From: Sandarakinorhabdus sp. AAP62
GTDB lineage: Bacteria; Pseudomonadota; Alphaproteobacteria; Sphingomonadales; Sphingomonadaceae
Assembly (NCBI RefSeq): GCF_000331225.1
Contig: NZ_ANFY01000003.1
Span: forward strand, 226,001-290,000
Length of the DNA: 64,000 nucleotides
Reading direction: 5' to 3'
This document shows positions 1 through 7,564 of the stretch, one piece after another. The position numbers were made by a program, and so were the translations under genes. Positions within the stretch are counted from its first letter, which is position 1. Each line of letters starts with the position of its first letter. The notes under the pieces are model-generated. The model was not told where the DNA came from, ran no database searches, and saw only the letters and a program-made list of their open reading frames with translations.

Positions 1-693
1 GCCGTGGCTGCCAACGGCACGCGTTTTGCCAATTGCAGCAGCATCTTTGCCAACCTGATCACCTTCCAGGGCGGCTGCGTGCAGGGCACGACGACCGGGT
101 TCGACATCTCCCGCGTCCGCACCGACTGGGTGAACGGCCCCGGCATCAAGACCAGCGGCATCGATGTGTCGATCGATTACAATGTCGATGTGTTGGGCGG
201 CCGGCTGAACGTCGGCGGCCAGGGCAGCTTTGTGCTGGACTACACGTTTGAAGATTTCATCTTCCGCGGTGTGCTGGTGCAGGCGGGTTATCAGGCCAAG
301 GGCTTCACCAACTATTTCCGTGATCCGCAGACGGTGTCGCCGTTCCGCGGCAATGCCTGGATCAACTATAATCACAGCGGCATCAACGCGCGTTACCAGG
401 TGCGTTATGTCGATGGCGTCACCGATGATCGCTGCGTCGGCCTCACCAACTGCACCAGCACCAGCTTTGGCCCGGTCAACTTCGGTCGCGAAGTCAGCAG
501 CTTCACGCAGCACGATTTCCACCTGCAGTATGACCTGCCGACCATCGGCGGCGTGAAGACGCAGCTGCAATTCTCGGTCGAGAATTTCACCGATGCCGAT
601 CCGCCCGCTTCGCGGCTGGAGCCGTCCTACGATCCGTTCATCGGCAACGCGCTGGGCCGCGTGTTCCGCTTCGGGGCGCGGGTGCAGTTCTGA
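1..693 (+). CDS. TonB-dependent receptor, C-terminal part (cut by window edge)
   Basis: About 230 codons are open from the first base, so the gene starts outside the window. The visible protein is the outer-membrane beta-barrel end of a TonB-dependent receptor: alternating aromatic/polar strands, a paired-Cys extracellular loop (DDRCVGLTNC), the late-barrel pattern QLQFSVENFTD, and a terminal strand ending GRVFRFGARVQF with the C-terminal Phe used as outer-membrane assembly signal. Such receptors import siderophores, vitamins, sugars or peptides using TonB energy and are abundant in sphingomonads. The substrate cannot be told because the plug domain is missing. A strong hairpin follows the stop codon. 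Confidence 0.85.
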   Translation, partial: AVAANGTRFANCSSIFANLITFQGGCVQGTTTGFDISRVRTDWVNGPGIKTSGIDVSIDYNVDVLGGRLNVGGQGSFVLDYTFEDFIFRGVLVQAGYQAKGFTNYFRDPQTVSPFRGNAWINYNHSGINARYQVRYVDGVTDDRCVGLTNCTSTSFGPVNFGREVSSFTQHDFHLQYDLPTIGGVKTQLQFSVENFTDADPPASRLEPSYDPFIGNALGRVFRFGARVQF

Positions 694-715
694 TCTTCCA
701 GACTTTGACAAAGGC

Positions 716-752
716 GCGCGGCGTGGCCCAACCGGCCACGCCGCGCTGCTTT
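716..752. terminator. Terminator hairpin between convergent genes
   Basis: A perfect 13-bp stem, GCGCGGCGTGGCC (716-728) with its complement (734-746), has a 5-nt loop and is followed by TGCTTT. It lies 23 nt after the receptor stop and just past the stop of the minus-strand gene at 757, so it probably serves both directions. The T-run is short. Confidence 0.75.
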
Positions 753-756
753 GTGG

Positions 757-1131
757 TCACGCGGTCTGGCGGGCGTAGTCTTCGGCGTCGAACCAGCCGC
801 GCGAGGCGGCGATCTCTCCGGCCTCGTTCAGTTCCCAGGCTTCCCATCCGGCCACCGATACAGGCTTTCCGCTGGCCGCGTGGGTGCCGGTGAAGGTCCA
901 CAAATAGATGGCGGTCAAGCCAGCCGCGCGCACGCCGTCACAGCGCAGCACCATATCGGGGATATCGGCGAGGAACCCGGCGGCCATCTCGGTCACGCCG
1001 GCATGGCCCTGCCACAGCGGCCCGCCGTTGATGCTGATGCCACCATCACTCGCATAATGGTTCGCCACGGCCTCCGGGTGGCCGCTGTTCCAGGCGGCGG
1101 TATAGCCAGCTGCGATGGCGGCGATATCCAT
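757..1131 (-). CDS. NTF2-like/SnoaL-type small protein
   Basis: 124 aa, starting MDIAAIAAGYTAAWNSG, which is the usual opening helix of the SnoaL/NTF2-like fold (a cone-shaped alpha+beta barrel). It continues with the ISINGGPLWQGHAGV and YLWTFTGTH strands expected of the family. Members are either small-molecule isomerases/hydrolases or uncharacterised ligand binders, so no reaction is assigned. The start codon shares one base with the rlmB stop (TGATG), implying translational coupling to rlmB. The reading frame stays open further upstream inside rlmB, but that extension is antisense-like and is not used. No signal peptide is seen. Confidence 0.7.
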   Translation of the reverse strand: MDIAAIAAGYTAAWNSGHPEAVANHYASDGGISINGGPLWQGHAGVTEMAAGFLADIPDMVLRCDGVRAAGLTAIYLWTFTGTHAASGKPVSVAGWEAWELNEAGEIAASRGWFDAEDYARQTA

Positions 1132-1886
1132 CACAAGCCGCGCCGCGCGCAGGCATACAGCGCAATGGCGCCGGCGTTGGACACGTTCAGGCTCTCGACG
1201 CCGCTGATCGGCAGCCGGGCCAACTGATCGCAATTCTCGATGGTCAGATGGCGCAGGCCTTCGCCTTCGCTGCCCAGCACCAGCGCCGGCTGCGCCTTGC
1301 CCAGCGCCGATTCCAGCGTGTCTGGCGCACTCCCGTCCAGCGCGATGCGCCAAAAGCCGGCATCGCCAATCTCGCCCAAGGCGCGTGCCAGGTTCACGGT
1401 GCGCACCCATGGCAGCTGTTCCAGTGCGCCGCTTGCCGACCGGGCCAGCACGCCGGTTTCGGCCGGGCTGTGGCGATCCTGGGTAACGATTGCCCGCGCA
1501 TTGAAGGCCAGCGCCGATCGCATCAGCGCGCCAACATTGTGCGGATCAGTCACCTGATCGAGCACGATGATCGGCCGGTTTTCGCCATCGTCGGCCTGGG
1601 CCAGGATGTCGCCCAGCCAGACATTTTCCAGCGGCTCCACTTCCAGCACAAAGCCCTGGTGCGGCGCATCGGGCGGGCACAACCGGCCCAGATCATGATC
1701 ATCGCCAATCTGTACCTGCAGCCCCTGCGGGATCACGATGGTTTTCGACGTGGCCGGGGTCAGCCACAATTTGCGGAACGACCGTTCTGGATTGTCGAGC
1801 GCGGCAAACACCGCATGCCGGCCATAAAGGCGCGGGAAGGGGCTTTTCTGACCCTGCTGGTTCTTGGGGTGGGGACGGCGGCCCAT
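1131..1886 (-). CDS. rlmB: 23S rRNA (guanosine-2'-O-)-methyltransferase RlmB / TrmH-family SPOUT enzyme
   Basis: 251 aa. A basic N-terminus (MGRRPHPKNQQGQ) leads into the RlmB substrate-binding domain (about residues 18-95, opening LYGRHAVFAALDNP) and then a SPOUT methyltransferase fold (about 105-251). The three SpoU motifs are visible: DPHNVGALMRSALAF (motif 1), LVLGSEGEGL (motif 2) and LPISGVESLNVSNAGAIALY (motif 3, knotted SAM site). By family it 2'-O-methylates a peptidyl-transferase-region guanosine of 23S rRNA (G2251 in E. coli). Distinction from other TrmH-family tRNA/rRNA enzymes rests on the N-terminal domain only. It is followed in operon by the NTF2-like gene. Confidence 0.9.
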   Translation of the reverse strand: MGRRPHPKNQQGQKSPFPRLYGRHAVFAALDNPERSFRKLWLTPATSKTIVIPQGLQVQIGDDHDLGRLCPPDAPHQGFVLEVEPLENVWLGDILAQADDGENRPIIVLDQVTDPHNVGALMRSALAFNARAIVTQDRHSPAETGVLARSASGALEQLPWVRTVNLARALGEIGDAGFWRIALDGSAPDTLESALGKAQPALVLGSEGEGLRHLTIENCDQLARLPISGVESLNVSNAGAIALYACARRGL

Positions 1887-1972
1887 GGCAAACTTCCGAT
1901 AACTGAAACGCCGCTGCCATAGCGATGAAAGCAGCCATGCGCCACGGTCAATGCAGGGAAAGGCCCGACAGG

Positions 1973-2059
1973 TGGTGGAGGGGGTTGGATTTGAACCAAC
2001 GTAGGGTGAAACCCGGCAGATTTACAGTCTGCTGCCATTGACCGCTCGGCCACCCCTCC
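1973..2059 (-). tRNA. tRNA-Tyr (GTA)
   Basis: The acceptor stem is GGAGGGG/CCCCTCC with discriminator A and an encoded CCA. The anticodon loop reads CTGTAAA with anticodon GTA. A long class II variable arm is present, as expected for tRNA-Tyr, and the T-arm contains GGTTCAAATCC. A promoter-like TTGACA site lies about 55 nt upstream. Confidence 0.95.
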
Positions 2060-2091
2060 ACAGCCGCTGTGCGGACCTGTCGGGAGGCGGC

Positions 2092-2120
2092 CTAGTGCGT
2101 CAGGCCAGCGCGCCTGTCAA
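2092..2120 (-). promoter_or_regulatory. Promoter of tRNA-Tyr
   Basis: On the minus strand, TTGACA (2120-2115) and CACTAG (2097-2092) are separated by exactly 17 bp and point into tRNA-Tyr. The same 17-bp geometry recurs at the other stable-RNA genes in this window. Confidence 0.6.
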
Positions 2121-2156
2121 CGCCAATTTCAACGCCGCTTTTCCGAATGCGCCGCA

Positions 2157-3236
2157 TCAGCCACGATCCGGTACCACCCGGTCACGGCCCAGCCGCTTGG
2201 CGGTATAAAGCGCCCCATCGGCGCGCTCGATCAGCTGGTCCGGCCCTTGCCCGTCACGATGTTCGGCCACGCCAGCCGAAAAGCTGATGCGGCCCATGCT
2301 GCTGCCATCAACGGCGCTGCGCAGCACCTGGCCCGCCAGATCGGCGCGAACCCGGTCGATGCGGCCGGCGGCCGCCTGCACGCTGGTGCCCGGCATCACG
2401 CCCACGAATTCCTCGCCGCCCAGCCGGCCGACGAGGCCGCCATCCTGTTCCAGCCTGTCGGCCAGATGGCGGGCCACGAAACGCAGCACATCATCGCCCA
2501 TGGCGTGGCCAAAACGATCGTTGAAGCGCTTGAAATGGTCGATATCGACCACTGCCACCGCCAGCGGTGCGCCCGCTGCCGCGGCATCGGCCTGGGCCTT
2601 TTCGACGGCTGCCATCAGCCCGCGCCGGTTGAGCACGCCGGTCAGCGCATCGGTCACCGCGGCGCGTTCGGCCTGGGTCAGCCGGTCGGCCAGCGCCCGG
2701 CTTTCGGCGGCGGCCTGTTCCAGTTCTTTCAGCAGGCGGCCATTGGCGGCCTGCACCGTGGAGGTCGCTGAACTCAATTGCTCCAGCAGGCCGGCCAGCG
2801 CGGTGGCGTCCATCGGGCCGGCCAGCTGCTCGCCGCCATTGGCGATGGCACGGCCATAATCGGCCAGATCGGTCTGGCCGCTTTCGATGCGCTTGGTCAG
2901 GGCCTCGGCCTGGCCATGGGCTTCGGCGATCAACTGGTTGACCTGCGCCTCGCTCATTTGACCCAGCAATGTCTCGCGCAGGCCCATCACCACGCCCAAT
3001 GTCAGCCCTTCGCCGGCAATGGCCTTGTCGATGGCCAGCGACAATTCGGGGTCTTCATCCCGTACATAGCGCCACAGCACATCATAGACGGAAGGTTCCG
3101 GCGGCAGCCCGGTCTGGATCAGCAGGGTGCGGATCTGGTCGTAATTGGCCAGCGGACCCGAGCCGGCGGGAAAGGCGACATCGGGCGGGGCTGGCACCGC
3201 CTTTTCTGCCACCATTGGCCCCGGCTGATGCTTCAT
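2157..3236 (-). CDS. GGDEF-domain diguanylate cyclase
   Basis: 359 aa. The start MKHQPGPM is chosen because GGGAGGG lies just upstream; an in-frame longer form lacks a ribosome site. Residues 1-165 are a helical N-terminal region, 165-190 resemble a coiled coil (LLKELEQAAAESRALADRL), and about 190-355 form the GGDEF domain (TDALTGVLNRRG opening, catalytic GGEEF near 273-277, substrate-side DIDHFKRFND). The domain makes cyclic di-GMP from two GTP. The residues five upstream of GGEEF do not form the RxxD inhibitory site, so product inhibition through that site is not expected. No transmembrane segment is seen, so it should be cytosolic. The N-terminal input signal is unknown. Confidence 0.88.
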   Translation of the reverse strand: MKHQPGPMVAEKAVPAPPDVAFPAGSGPLANYDQIRTLLIQTGLPPEPSVYDVLWRYVRDEDPELSLAIDKAIAGEGLTLGVVMGLRETLLGQMSEAQVNQLIAEAHGQAEALTKRIESGQTDLADYGRAIANGGEQLAGPMDATALAGLLEQLSSATSTVQAANGRLLKELEQAAAESRALADRLTQAERAAVTDALTGVLNRRGLMAAVEKAQADAAAAGAPLAVAVVDIDHFKRFNDRFGHAMGDDVLRFVARHLADRLEQDGGLVGRLGGEEFVGVMPGTSVQAAAGRIDRVRADLAGQVLRSAVDGSSMGRISFSAGVAEHRDGQGPDQLIERADGALYTAKRLGRDRVVPDRG

Positions 3237-3477
3237 GTGATTGACCCTCCCGCACTGATTGACCTGATCCGGATACGGCGGCAGCGGCGGCGGGTTTAGG
3301 AGGTTTTTGCGTGCGAAGAAGGGCAGTGAAGTCAACAGACAGGCAAAAAGGCAAGGCAAGGGGCCGCGGCAAAGCCGCGGCTGACGTCGAAGCGGTTCTG
3401 CTGGCCTGGGGGTCAGCCGCCCGCCCGGCCGATCTTGCGCCTGTCGGCACGCGGCACGCGCGCTCGCGCCGCTGCGA

Positions 3478-3551
<74 letters not shown>

Positions 3552-3561
3552 GCTGTCACCG

Positions 3562-3590
3562 CCAATAGGCCAGCCGTGCCGCCGATTCAA
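3562..3590 (-). promoter_or_regulatory. Promoter of tRNA-Gly
   Basis: On the minus strand, TTGAAT (3590-3585) and TATTGG (3567-3562) are separated by 17 bp. The -10 box is about 10 nt before the tRNA 5' end. Confidence 0.6.
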
Positions 3591-3641
3591 TCATTGCTTC
3601 ACCGTTTGCGCTGCATCGGCCGCAGCGCCGGCACCGACCAC

Positions 3642-3670
3642 TTGCGCCGCCGCGCCCGCCTCTTTATAGC
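3642..3670 (+). promoter_or_regulatory. Promoter of tRNA-Trp (and probably secE-nusG)
   Basis: TTGCGC (3642-3647) and TATAGC (3665-3670) are separated by 17 bp, about 15 nt upstream of the tRNA-Trp 5' end. No terminator is visible after the tRNA, so this promoter may also feed secE-nusG-rplK-rplA. Confidence 0.6.
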
Positions 3671-3685
3671 CGCGCCTCTGCGCAC

Positions 3686-3761
3686 AGGAGTGTAGCTCAG
3701 TTGGTAGAGCATCGGTCTCCAAAACCGAGGGCCGGGGGTTCGAGCCCCTCCACTCCTGCCA
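3686..3761 (+). tRNA. tRNA-Trp (CCA)
   Basis: The acceptor stem is AGGAGTG/CACTCCT with discriminator G and an encoded CCA. The D-loop contains AGCTCAGTTGGTAGAGC, the anticodon stem-loop is TCGGT-CTCCAAA-ACCGA with anticodon CCA at 3719-3721, and the T-arm contains GGTTCGAGCCC. tRNA-Trp upstream of secE is a common bacterial arrangement. Confidence 0.96.
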
Positions 3762-3949
3762 GCAGCCCGGAATTTCTGCCGCAAGCGGTTGAAGTTGCAG
3801 GGTCGCAGGCCCAAGTTGTGGGGCGTGGGCAGCGTTGATCCGGCCGGTAGCGGGGTTCCCCGTGCCGGTTATTGGCGTTGCGGGCGGCGGGTTCCAGCTG
3901 CTGCCCGAGTGATTCGTGTCGGGTTTCGAATGGCAAAAGGCGAACGCGC

Positions 3950-4177
3950 GTGAGTGAGGCAAAGGCTGAAGTGGCGAAGAAGCCCCGGGTTTCCCCGGCG
4001 GAATTCGTGCGCCAGGTGCAGACCGAGCAGCGCAAGATCACCTGGCCGACGCTGCCCGATACAGTGCGCATGACGATCATGGTGCTGGTGATGACGACGC
4101 TGCTGTCGGTCTGCTTCCTCGGCATCGATCAGGTCCTGGGTCGCACCGTCAAATTCCTGCTCAGCCTCGCTGCCTGA
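3950..4177 (+). CDS. secE: Preprotein translocase subunit SecE
   Basis: 75 aa from a GTG start (VSEAKAEVAKK), chosen because it removes a non-conserved upstream stretch and has AAAGG nearby. The conserved amphipathic segment FVRQVQTEQRKITWPT precedes one transmembrane helix (about residues 42-62), the short single-span form usual outside enterobacteria. SecE clamps SecY in the inner-membrane SecYEG channel. nusG follows 8 nt later. Confidence 0.95.
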   Translation: MSEAKAEVAKKPRVSPAEFVRQVQTEQRKITWPTLPDTVRMTIMVLVMTTLLSVCFLGIDQVLGRTVKFLLSLAA

Positions 4178-4185
4178 GGAACATT

Positions 4186-4722
4186 ATGTCGCGCTGGTAC
4201 ATCATTCACGCCTATTCCGGTTTCGAGAACAAGGTGAAGGAGTCGATCCTCGCCGAAGCCCGCCGCATGGGCCTTGAAGGCTTCATCGACGCGGTTGAAG
4301 TGCCGGCCGAAACCGTCACCGAAGTGGTGAAGGGCAAGAAGCGCCAGGTCGAGCGCAAGTCGATGCCCGGCTATGTGCTGGCCAAGCTGGCGATGACCGA
4401 CGATGTCTATCACCTCGTCAAGAACACCCCGAAGGTGACCGGATTCCTGGGCCAGCAGAACAAGCCGCAGCCGGTGAGCGAGGCGGAAGCCGCCCGCATG
4501 CTGAACACCAAGACCGAGGAAACCCCTGCGGCCAAGATCAAGAAGAAGGCCAATTTCGAGATCGGCGACAGTGTGCGCGTGCTCGATGGCCCGTTTGCCA
4601 GTTTCAACGGCCTGGTCGAGGAAATCGACTACGACCATGGCCGCGTCAAGGTTTCGGTGTCGATCTTCGGCCGGGCAACGCCCGTCGAACTCGGCTTCGA
4701 ACAGGTGGAAAAGCAGAAGTAA
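4186..4722 (+). CDS. nusG: Transcription termination/antitermination protein NusG
   Basis: 178 aa, the usual length. The NGN domain (residues 1-115: RWYIIHAYSGFENKVKES and KSMPGYVLAKLAMTDDVYH) contacts the RNA polymerase clamp. The KOW domain (about 125-178: FEIGDSVRVLDGPFASFNG) binds Rho or ribosomal protein S10. NusG links transcription to translation and to Rho termination, and joins the rRNA antitermination complex. It lies between secE and rplK in the conserved order. Confidence 0.97.
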   Translation: MSRWYIIHAYSGFENKVKESILAEARRMGLEGFIDAVEVPAETVTEVVKGKKRQVERKSMPGYVLAKLAMTDDVYHLVKNTPKVTGFLGQQNKPQPVSEAEAARMLNTKTEETPAAKIKKKANFEIGDSVRVLDGPFASFNGLVEEIDYDHGRVKVSVSIFGRATPVELGFEQVEKQK

Positions 4723-4792
4723 GGCTTTTCCATCTTCAGCGTGGGAGGCCGGTTGCCCCGGCCGCTAGCACCACACAACAAGGAGTGGCCCG

Positions 4793-5227
4793 ATGGCCAA
4801 GAAGATTACCGGTTATATCAAGCTGCAGGTGAAGGCGGGTTCCGCCAACCCCTCGCCGCCGATCGGCCCCGCACTGGGCCAGCGCGGCGTCAACATCATG
4901 GAATTCTGCAAGGCGTTCAACGCCAAGACCGAATCCCTGGAAAAGGGCACGCCGATCCCGACGGTCATCACCGTCTATGCCGATCGCTCGTTCAGCTTCA
5001 TCACCAAGCTGCCGCCGGCCTCTTACCTGATCAAGCAGGCTGCTGGCCTGAAGTCGGGCGGCACCACGCCGGGCAAGGGCGCGCCGGTTGCCAAGATCAA
5101 GCAGTCGCAGATCCGCGCCATCGCCGAGCAGAAGATGCCCGACCTGAACGCGAACAGCATCGAGATGGCGATGAAGACCATCGAAGGTTCGGCCCGCGCG
5201 ATGGGCCTGCAAGTGGTGGAGGGCTAA
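4793..5227 (+). CDS. rplK: 50S ribosomal protein L11
   Basis: 144 aa, a typical length. The N-terminal domain carries [26 protein letters not shown], here noted by its ends only (ANPSPP...FCKAFN, residues about 17-42), the Pro-rich face that contacts L10/L12 and elongation factors. The C-terminal domain binds the 23S rRNA GTPase-associated centre. An SD-like AAGGAG precedes the ATG. rplA follows 4 nt downstream; L1 and L11 are typically co-transcribed and repressed by L1 in other bacteria. Confidence 0.97.
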   Translation: MAKKITGYIKLQVKAGSANPSPPIGPALGQRGVNIMEFCKAFNAKTESLEKGTPIPTVITVYADRSFSFITKLPPASYLIKQAAGLKSGGTTPGKGAPVAKIKQSQIRAIAEQKMPDLNANSIEMAMKTIEGSARAMGLQVVEG

Positions 5228-5231
5228 GACC

Positions 5232-5930
5232 ATGGCAACGACCAAGAAGGCCAAGGCTCTGGCCGCTGCGGTGAACCGCGACAAGCTCTATCCGATCGAC
5301 GAAGCGCTGGGCCTGGTGAAGAGCCTGGCCACCGCCAAGTTTGACGAAACCATCGAAGTGTCGCTGAACCTGGGCGTTGATCCCCGTCACGCCGATCAGA
5401 TGGTGCGCGGCGTCGTCACCCTGCCCAAGGGCACCGGCAAGACCGTGCGCGTGGGCGTGTTCGCCCGCGGCGCCAAGGCTGATGAAGCCAAGGCCGCCGG
5501 CGCCGACGTGGTGGGCGCTGAAGACCTGCTGGAACTGGTGACCGGCGGCACGATCGATTTCGATCGCTGCATCGCCACGCCGGACATGATGGGTCTGGTT
5601 GGCCGTCTCGGCAAGGTGCTGGGCCCCAAGGGCCTGATGCCGAACCCGAAGCTGGGCACCGTGACGATGAACGTCGCCGAAGCCGTGAAGGCGGCCAAGG
5701 GCGGCCAGATCGAATATCGCGTCGAAAAGGCCGGTATCATCCATGGCATCCTGGGCAAGGCCAGCTTTGACCAGGCCGATCTGCGCAGCAACTTCAACGC
5801 GCTGCTCGATGCCGTGGTGAAGGCCAAGCCGTCGGGCGCCAAGGGCAAGTATCTGCTCAAGGTCGCCGTCAGCTCGTCGATGGGCGCCGGCATCAAGGTC
5901 GATCCGGCCTCGACGGGCCAGAACGCCTGA
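5232..5930 (+). CDS. rplA: 50S ribosomal protein L1
   Basis: 232 aa, full length. The two-domain L1 fold is recognisable from [20 protein letters not shown], the hinge region, and the signature [21 protein letters not shown]1 forms the mobile stalk that releases E-site tRNA and in many bacteria represses its own rplK-rplA mRNA. An intrinsic terminator follows 25 nt after the stop codon, ending this transcript before rplJ. Confidence 0.97.
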   Translation: MATTKKAKALAAAVNRDKLYPIDEALGLVKSLATAKFDETIEVSLNLGVDPRHADQMVRGVVTLPKGTGKTVRVGVFARGAKADEAKAAGADVVGAEDLLELVTGGTIDFDRCIATPDMMGLVGRLGKVLGPKGLMPNPKLGTVTMNVAEAVKAAKGGQIEYRVEKAGIIHGILGKASFDQADLRSNFNALLDAVVKAKPSGAKGKYLLKVAVSSSMGAGIKVDPASTGQNA

Positions 5931-5955
5931 TCCAAGCGCTGAGCGCAATGAAACG

Positions 5956-5989
5956 GGGCCGGGAAGAGCGATCTCCCCGGCCCTTTTTT
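5956..5989 (+). terminator. Intrinsic terminator after rplA
   Basis: GGGCCGGG (5956-5963) pairs with CCCGGCCC (5976-5983), with a 12-nt loop, followed by six T. This is strong support that rplK-rplA and rplJ-rplL are separate transcripts here. Confidence 0.85.
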
Positions 5990-6127
5990 CGTGCTGCGAA
6001 CCGGAACCGGCAGCGCCCGCCACCGGCCATCCGCTTCACTGGACAGCAGGCAGATACGCTGGTCACCTTCTGCCGATGCAGGGCCGCCGGAAAAGATCGG
6101 CCTGGCCCGGGCAGGGCCGTGTCGGGC

Positions 6128-6156
6128 TTGACTCTGCGGCGGCCACCCCGTAGTGC
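6128..6156 (+). promoter_or_regulatory. Promoter of rplJ-rplL
   Basis: TTGACT (6128-6133) and TAGTGC (6151-6156) are 17 bp apart. Transcription from here would give an untranslated leader of about 300 nt before rplJ. The stretch 5990-6127 before it shows no gene. Confidence 0.55.
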
Positions 6157-6162
6157 GCCGCA

Positions 6163-6462
6163 TCCGCTCAAGCCAGCAATGGCTGGGCGACCGTCCGAGA
6201 TTGCAGGTGGGTTTTGCCCTTAAGCCAGTTGGGCCTGCATGAGACGAGGTTGGTTTTCACGGATTGGGCTGTGGCCTGATCCGGTCTGCACTGGGTATCC
6301 CGGTGTGGCGACGATCCTCTTCGGACGGGCCTGGTGCCCGCTCCTCCCCACAATGTGGTGATTGGCAGGCGCAAGGCTCATGAGCCGGCGCAGCGGAAAC
6401 GCTGTGTCATCACCGGCCTGCCAAGCCCCTGGGCCTGGCGGGCATGAAACCAAGGAGTGAGC
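6163..6462 (+). promoter_or_regulatory. Structured leader of the rplJ-rplL mRNA (candidate L10 leader)
   Basis: This 300-nt stretch has no convincing coding frame. It contains nested helices just before rplJ. TTGGCAGGC (6362-6370) pairs with GCCTGCCAA (6416-6424) and encloses the self-complementary GGCTCATGAGCC (6375-6386) and AGCG-GAAA-CGCT (6392-6403). A competing pairing, GGTGAT (6357-6362) with ATCACC (6409-6414), is mutually exclusive with the outer helix. In other bacteria the L10-(L12)4 complex binds the leader of its own mRNA. That this leader does so is inferred from position and structure. Confidence 0.6.
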
Positions 6463-6978
6463 ATGGATCGCGCCCAAAAAGCCGAAGCCGTCTCCAGCCT
6501 GGCCAAGACGCTGACCGAGACTTCGGTCGTCGTGGTCACGCGCAACCATGGCCTGACCGTCGCGCAAGCGAGCGATCTCAGGAACAGGATGCGCGCGGCT
6601 GGTGCCAGCTACAAGGTGACGAAGAACAGCCTTGCGCGCATCGCGCTCGAAGGCACGCCCTACCAGCCGATCGGCGACCTGCTGACCGGCCCGATCGGCC
6701 TTGCCACGTCCACCGATCCGGTGGCCGCTGCCAAGATCGCGGTGGAATTCGCCAAGACGACCGACAAGTTCGAAATCGTCGGTGGCGGCATGGGTGGCAC
6801 TGTCCTCGATGTGAATGGCGTGAAGGCCCTGGCCGAACTGCCGTCGCTCGACGAACTGCGTGCCAAGCTGATTGGCCTGCTCAACGCACCGGCCACCAAG
6901 CTGGCCCAGCTGGCCAATGCGCCGGCGACCAAGCTGGCCCGCGTCTTTTCGGCCTATGCCGAAAAAGAAGCTGCCTGA
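6463..6978 (+). CDS. rplJ: 50S ribosomal protein L10
   Basis: 171 aa from ATG 6463, which has AAGGAG five bases upstream; a GTG at 6457 overlaps that ribosome site and is rejected. The N-terminal rRNA-binding domain shows [19 protein letters not shown] and [16 protein letters not shown]. The C-terminal helix (about residues 135-165) with repeated NAPATKLA is the platform for L7/L12 dimers. L10 anchors the stalk next to L11. rplL follows after 51 nt. Confidence 0.97.
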   Translation: MDRAQKAEAVSSLAKTLTETSVVVVTRNHGLTVAQASDLRNRMRAAGASYKVTKNSLARIALEGTPYQPIGDLLTGPIGLATSTDPVAAAKIAVEFAKTTDKFEIVGGGMGGTVLDVNGVKALAELPSLDELRAKLIGLLNAPATKLAQLANAPATKLARVFSAYAEKEAA

Positions 6979-7029
6979 GCCTTCGACCAAACTTCACACA
7001 GACCAAACTGAAAACACTGGAGAATTACC

Positions 7030-7407
7030 ATGGCTGACCTGAACTCGATCGTTGAACAGCTTTCCGCCCTGACCGTGCTGGAAGCCGCTGAACTCGCCAA
7101 GATGCTGGAAGAAAAGTGGGGCGTGTCCGCCGCTGCCGCCGTGGCCGTGGCCGCTGGCCCGGCCGCTGCTGCTGCTGGCCCGGCTGCTGAAGAGCAGACC
7201 GAATTTGACGTGGTGCTGACCGGCGACGGCGGCAAGAAGATCAACGTCATCAAGGAAGTCCGCGCCATCACCGGCCTGGGCCTGACCGAAGCCAAGACCC
7301 TGGTGGAATCGGCGCCGAAGGCCGTCAAGGAAGGCGTGTCGAAGGCTGATGCCGAGAAGTTCAAGAAGCAGCTGGAAGAAGCCGGCGCCACCGTCGAGCT
7401 CAAGTAA
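7030..7407 (+). CDS. rplL: 50S ribosomal protein L7/L12
   Basis: 125 aa. The N-terminal dimerisation region ([20 protein letters not shown]) is followed by an Ala/Pro/Gly-rich hinge (about residues 36-56) and the globular C-terminal domain ([37 protein letters not shown]) that recruits GTPase translation factors. It is preceded by GGAG-containing leader sequence and followed 37 nt later by an intrinsic terminator. Confidence 0.97.
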   Translation: MADLNSIVEQLSALTVLEAAELAKMLEEKWGVSAAAAVAVAAGPAAAAAGPAAEEQTEFDVVLTGDGGKKINVIKEVRAITGLGLTEAKTLVESAPKAVKEGVSKADAEKFKKQLEEAGATVELK

Positions 7408-7443
7408 GCGCTTCGCACCAGCTCTGCTGGCACGAACAGGAAA

Positions 7444-7478
7444 GGGGCGTCTCCTCGTGGAGCCGCCCCTTTTCTTTT
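7444..7478 (+). terminator. Intrinsic terminator after rplL
   Basis: GGGGCG (7444-7449) pairs with CGCCCC (7464-7469) and CTCC (7451-7454) with GGAG (7459-7462), with one mismatch between them and a 4-nt loop. TTTTCTTTT follows. It separates the ribosomal-protein genes from the hydrolase and from rpoBC. Confidence 0.85.
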
Positions 7479-7564
7479 GGATGCCAAAGGCGCAACCTTG
7501 TCATCATGCCCGATTGGCCAGAAAACCACCTCATTCGCGCCGGCGCTGGCCGCATGAGCACCCG

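Noticed and set aside
1760..2053. Minus-strand frame across tRNA-Tyr
   Set aside because: It starts inside the tRNA and runs into rlmB out of frame; the tRNA explains it.
6457..6462. GTG start for rplJ
   Set aside because: It overlaps the AAGGAG ribosome site that serves ATG 6463.
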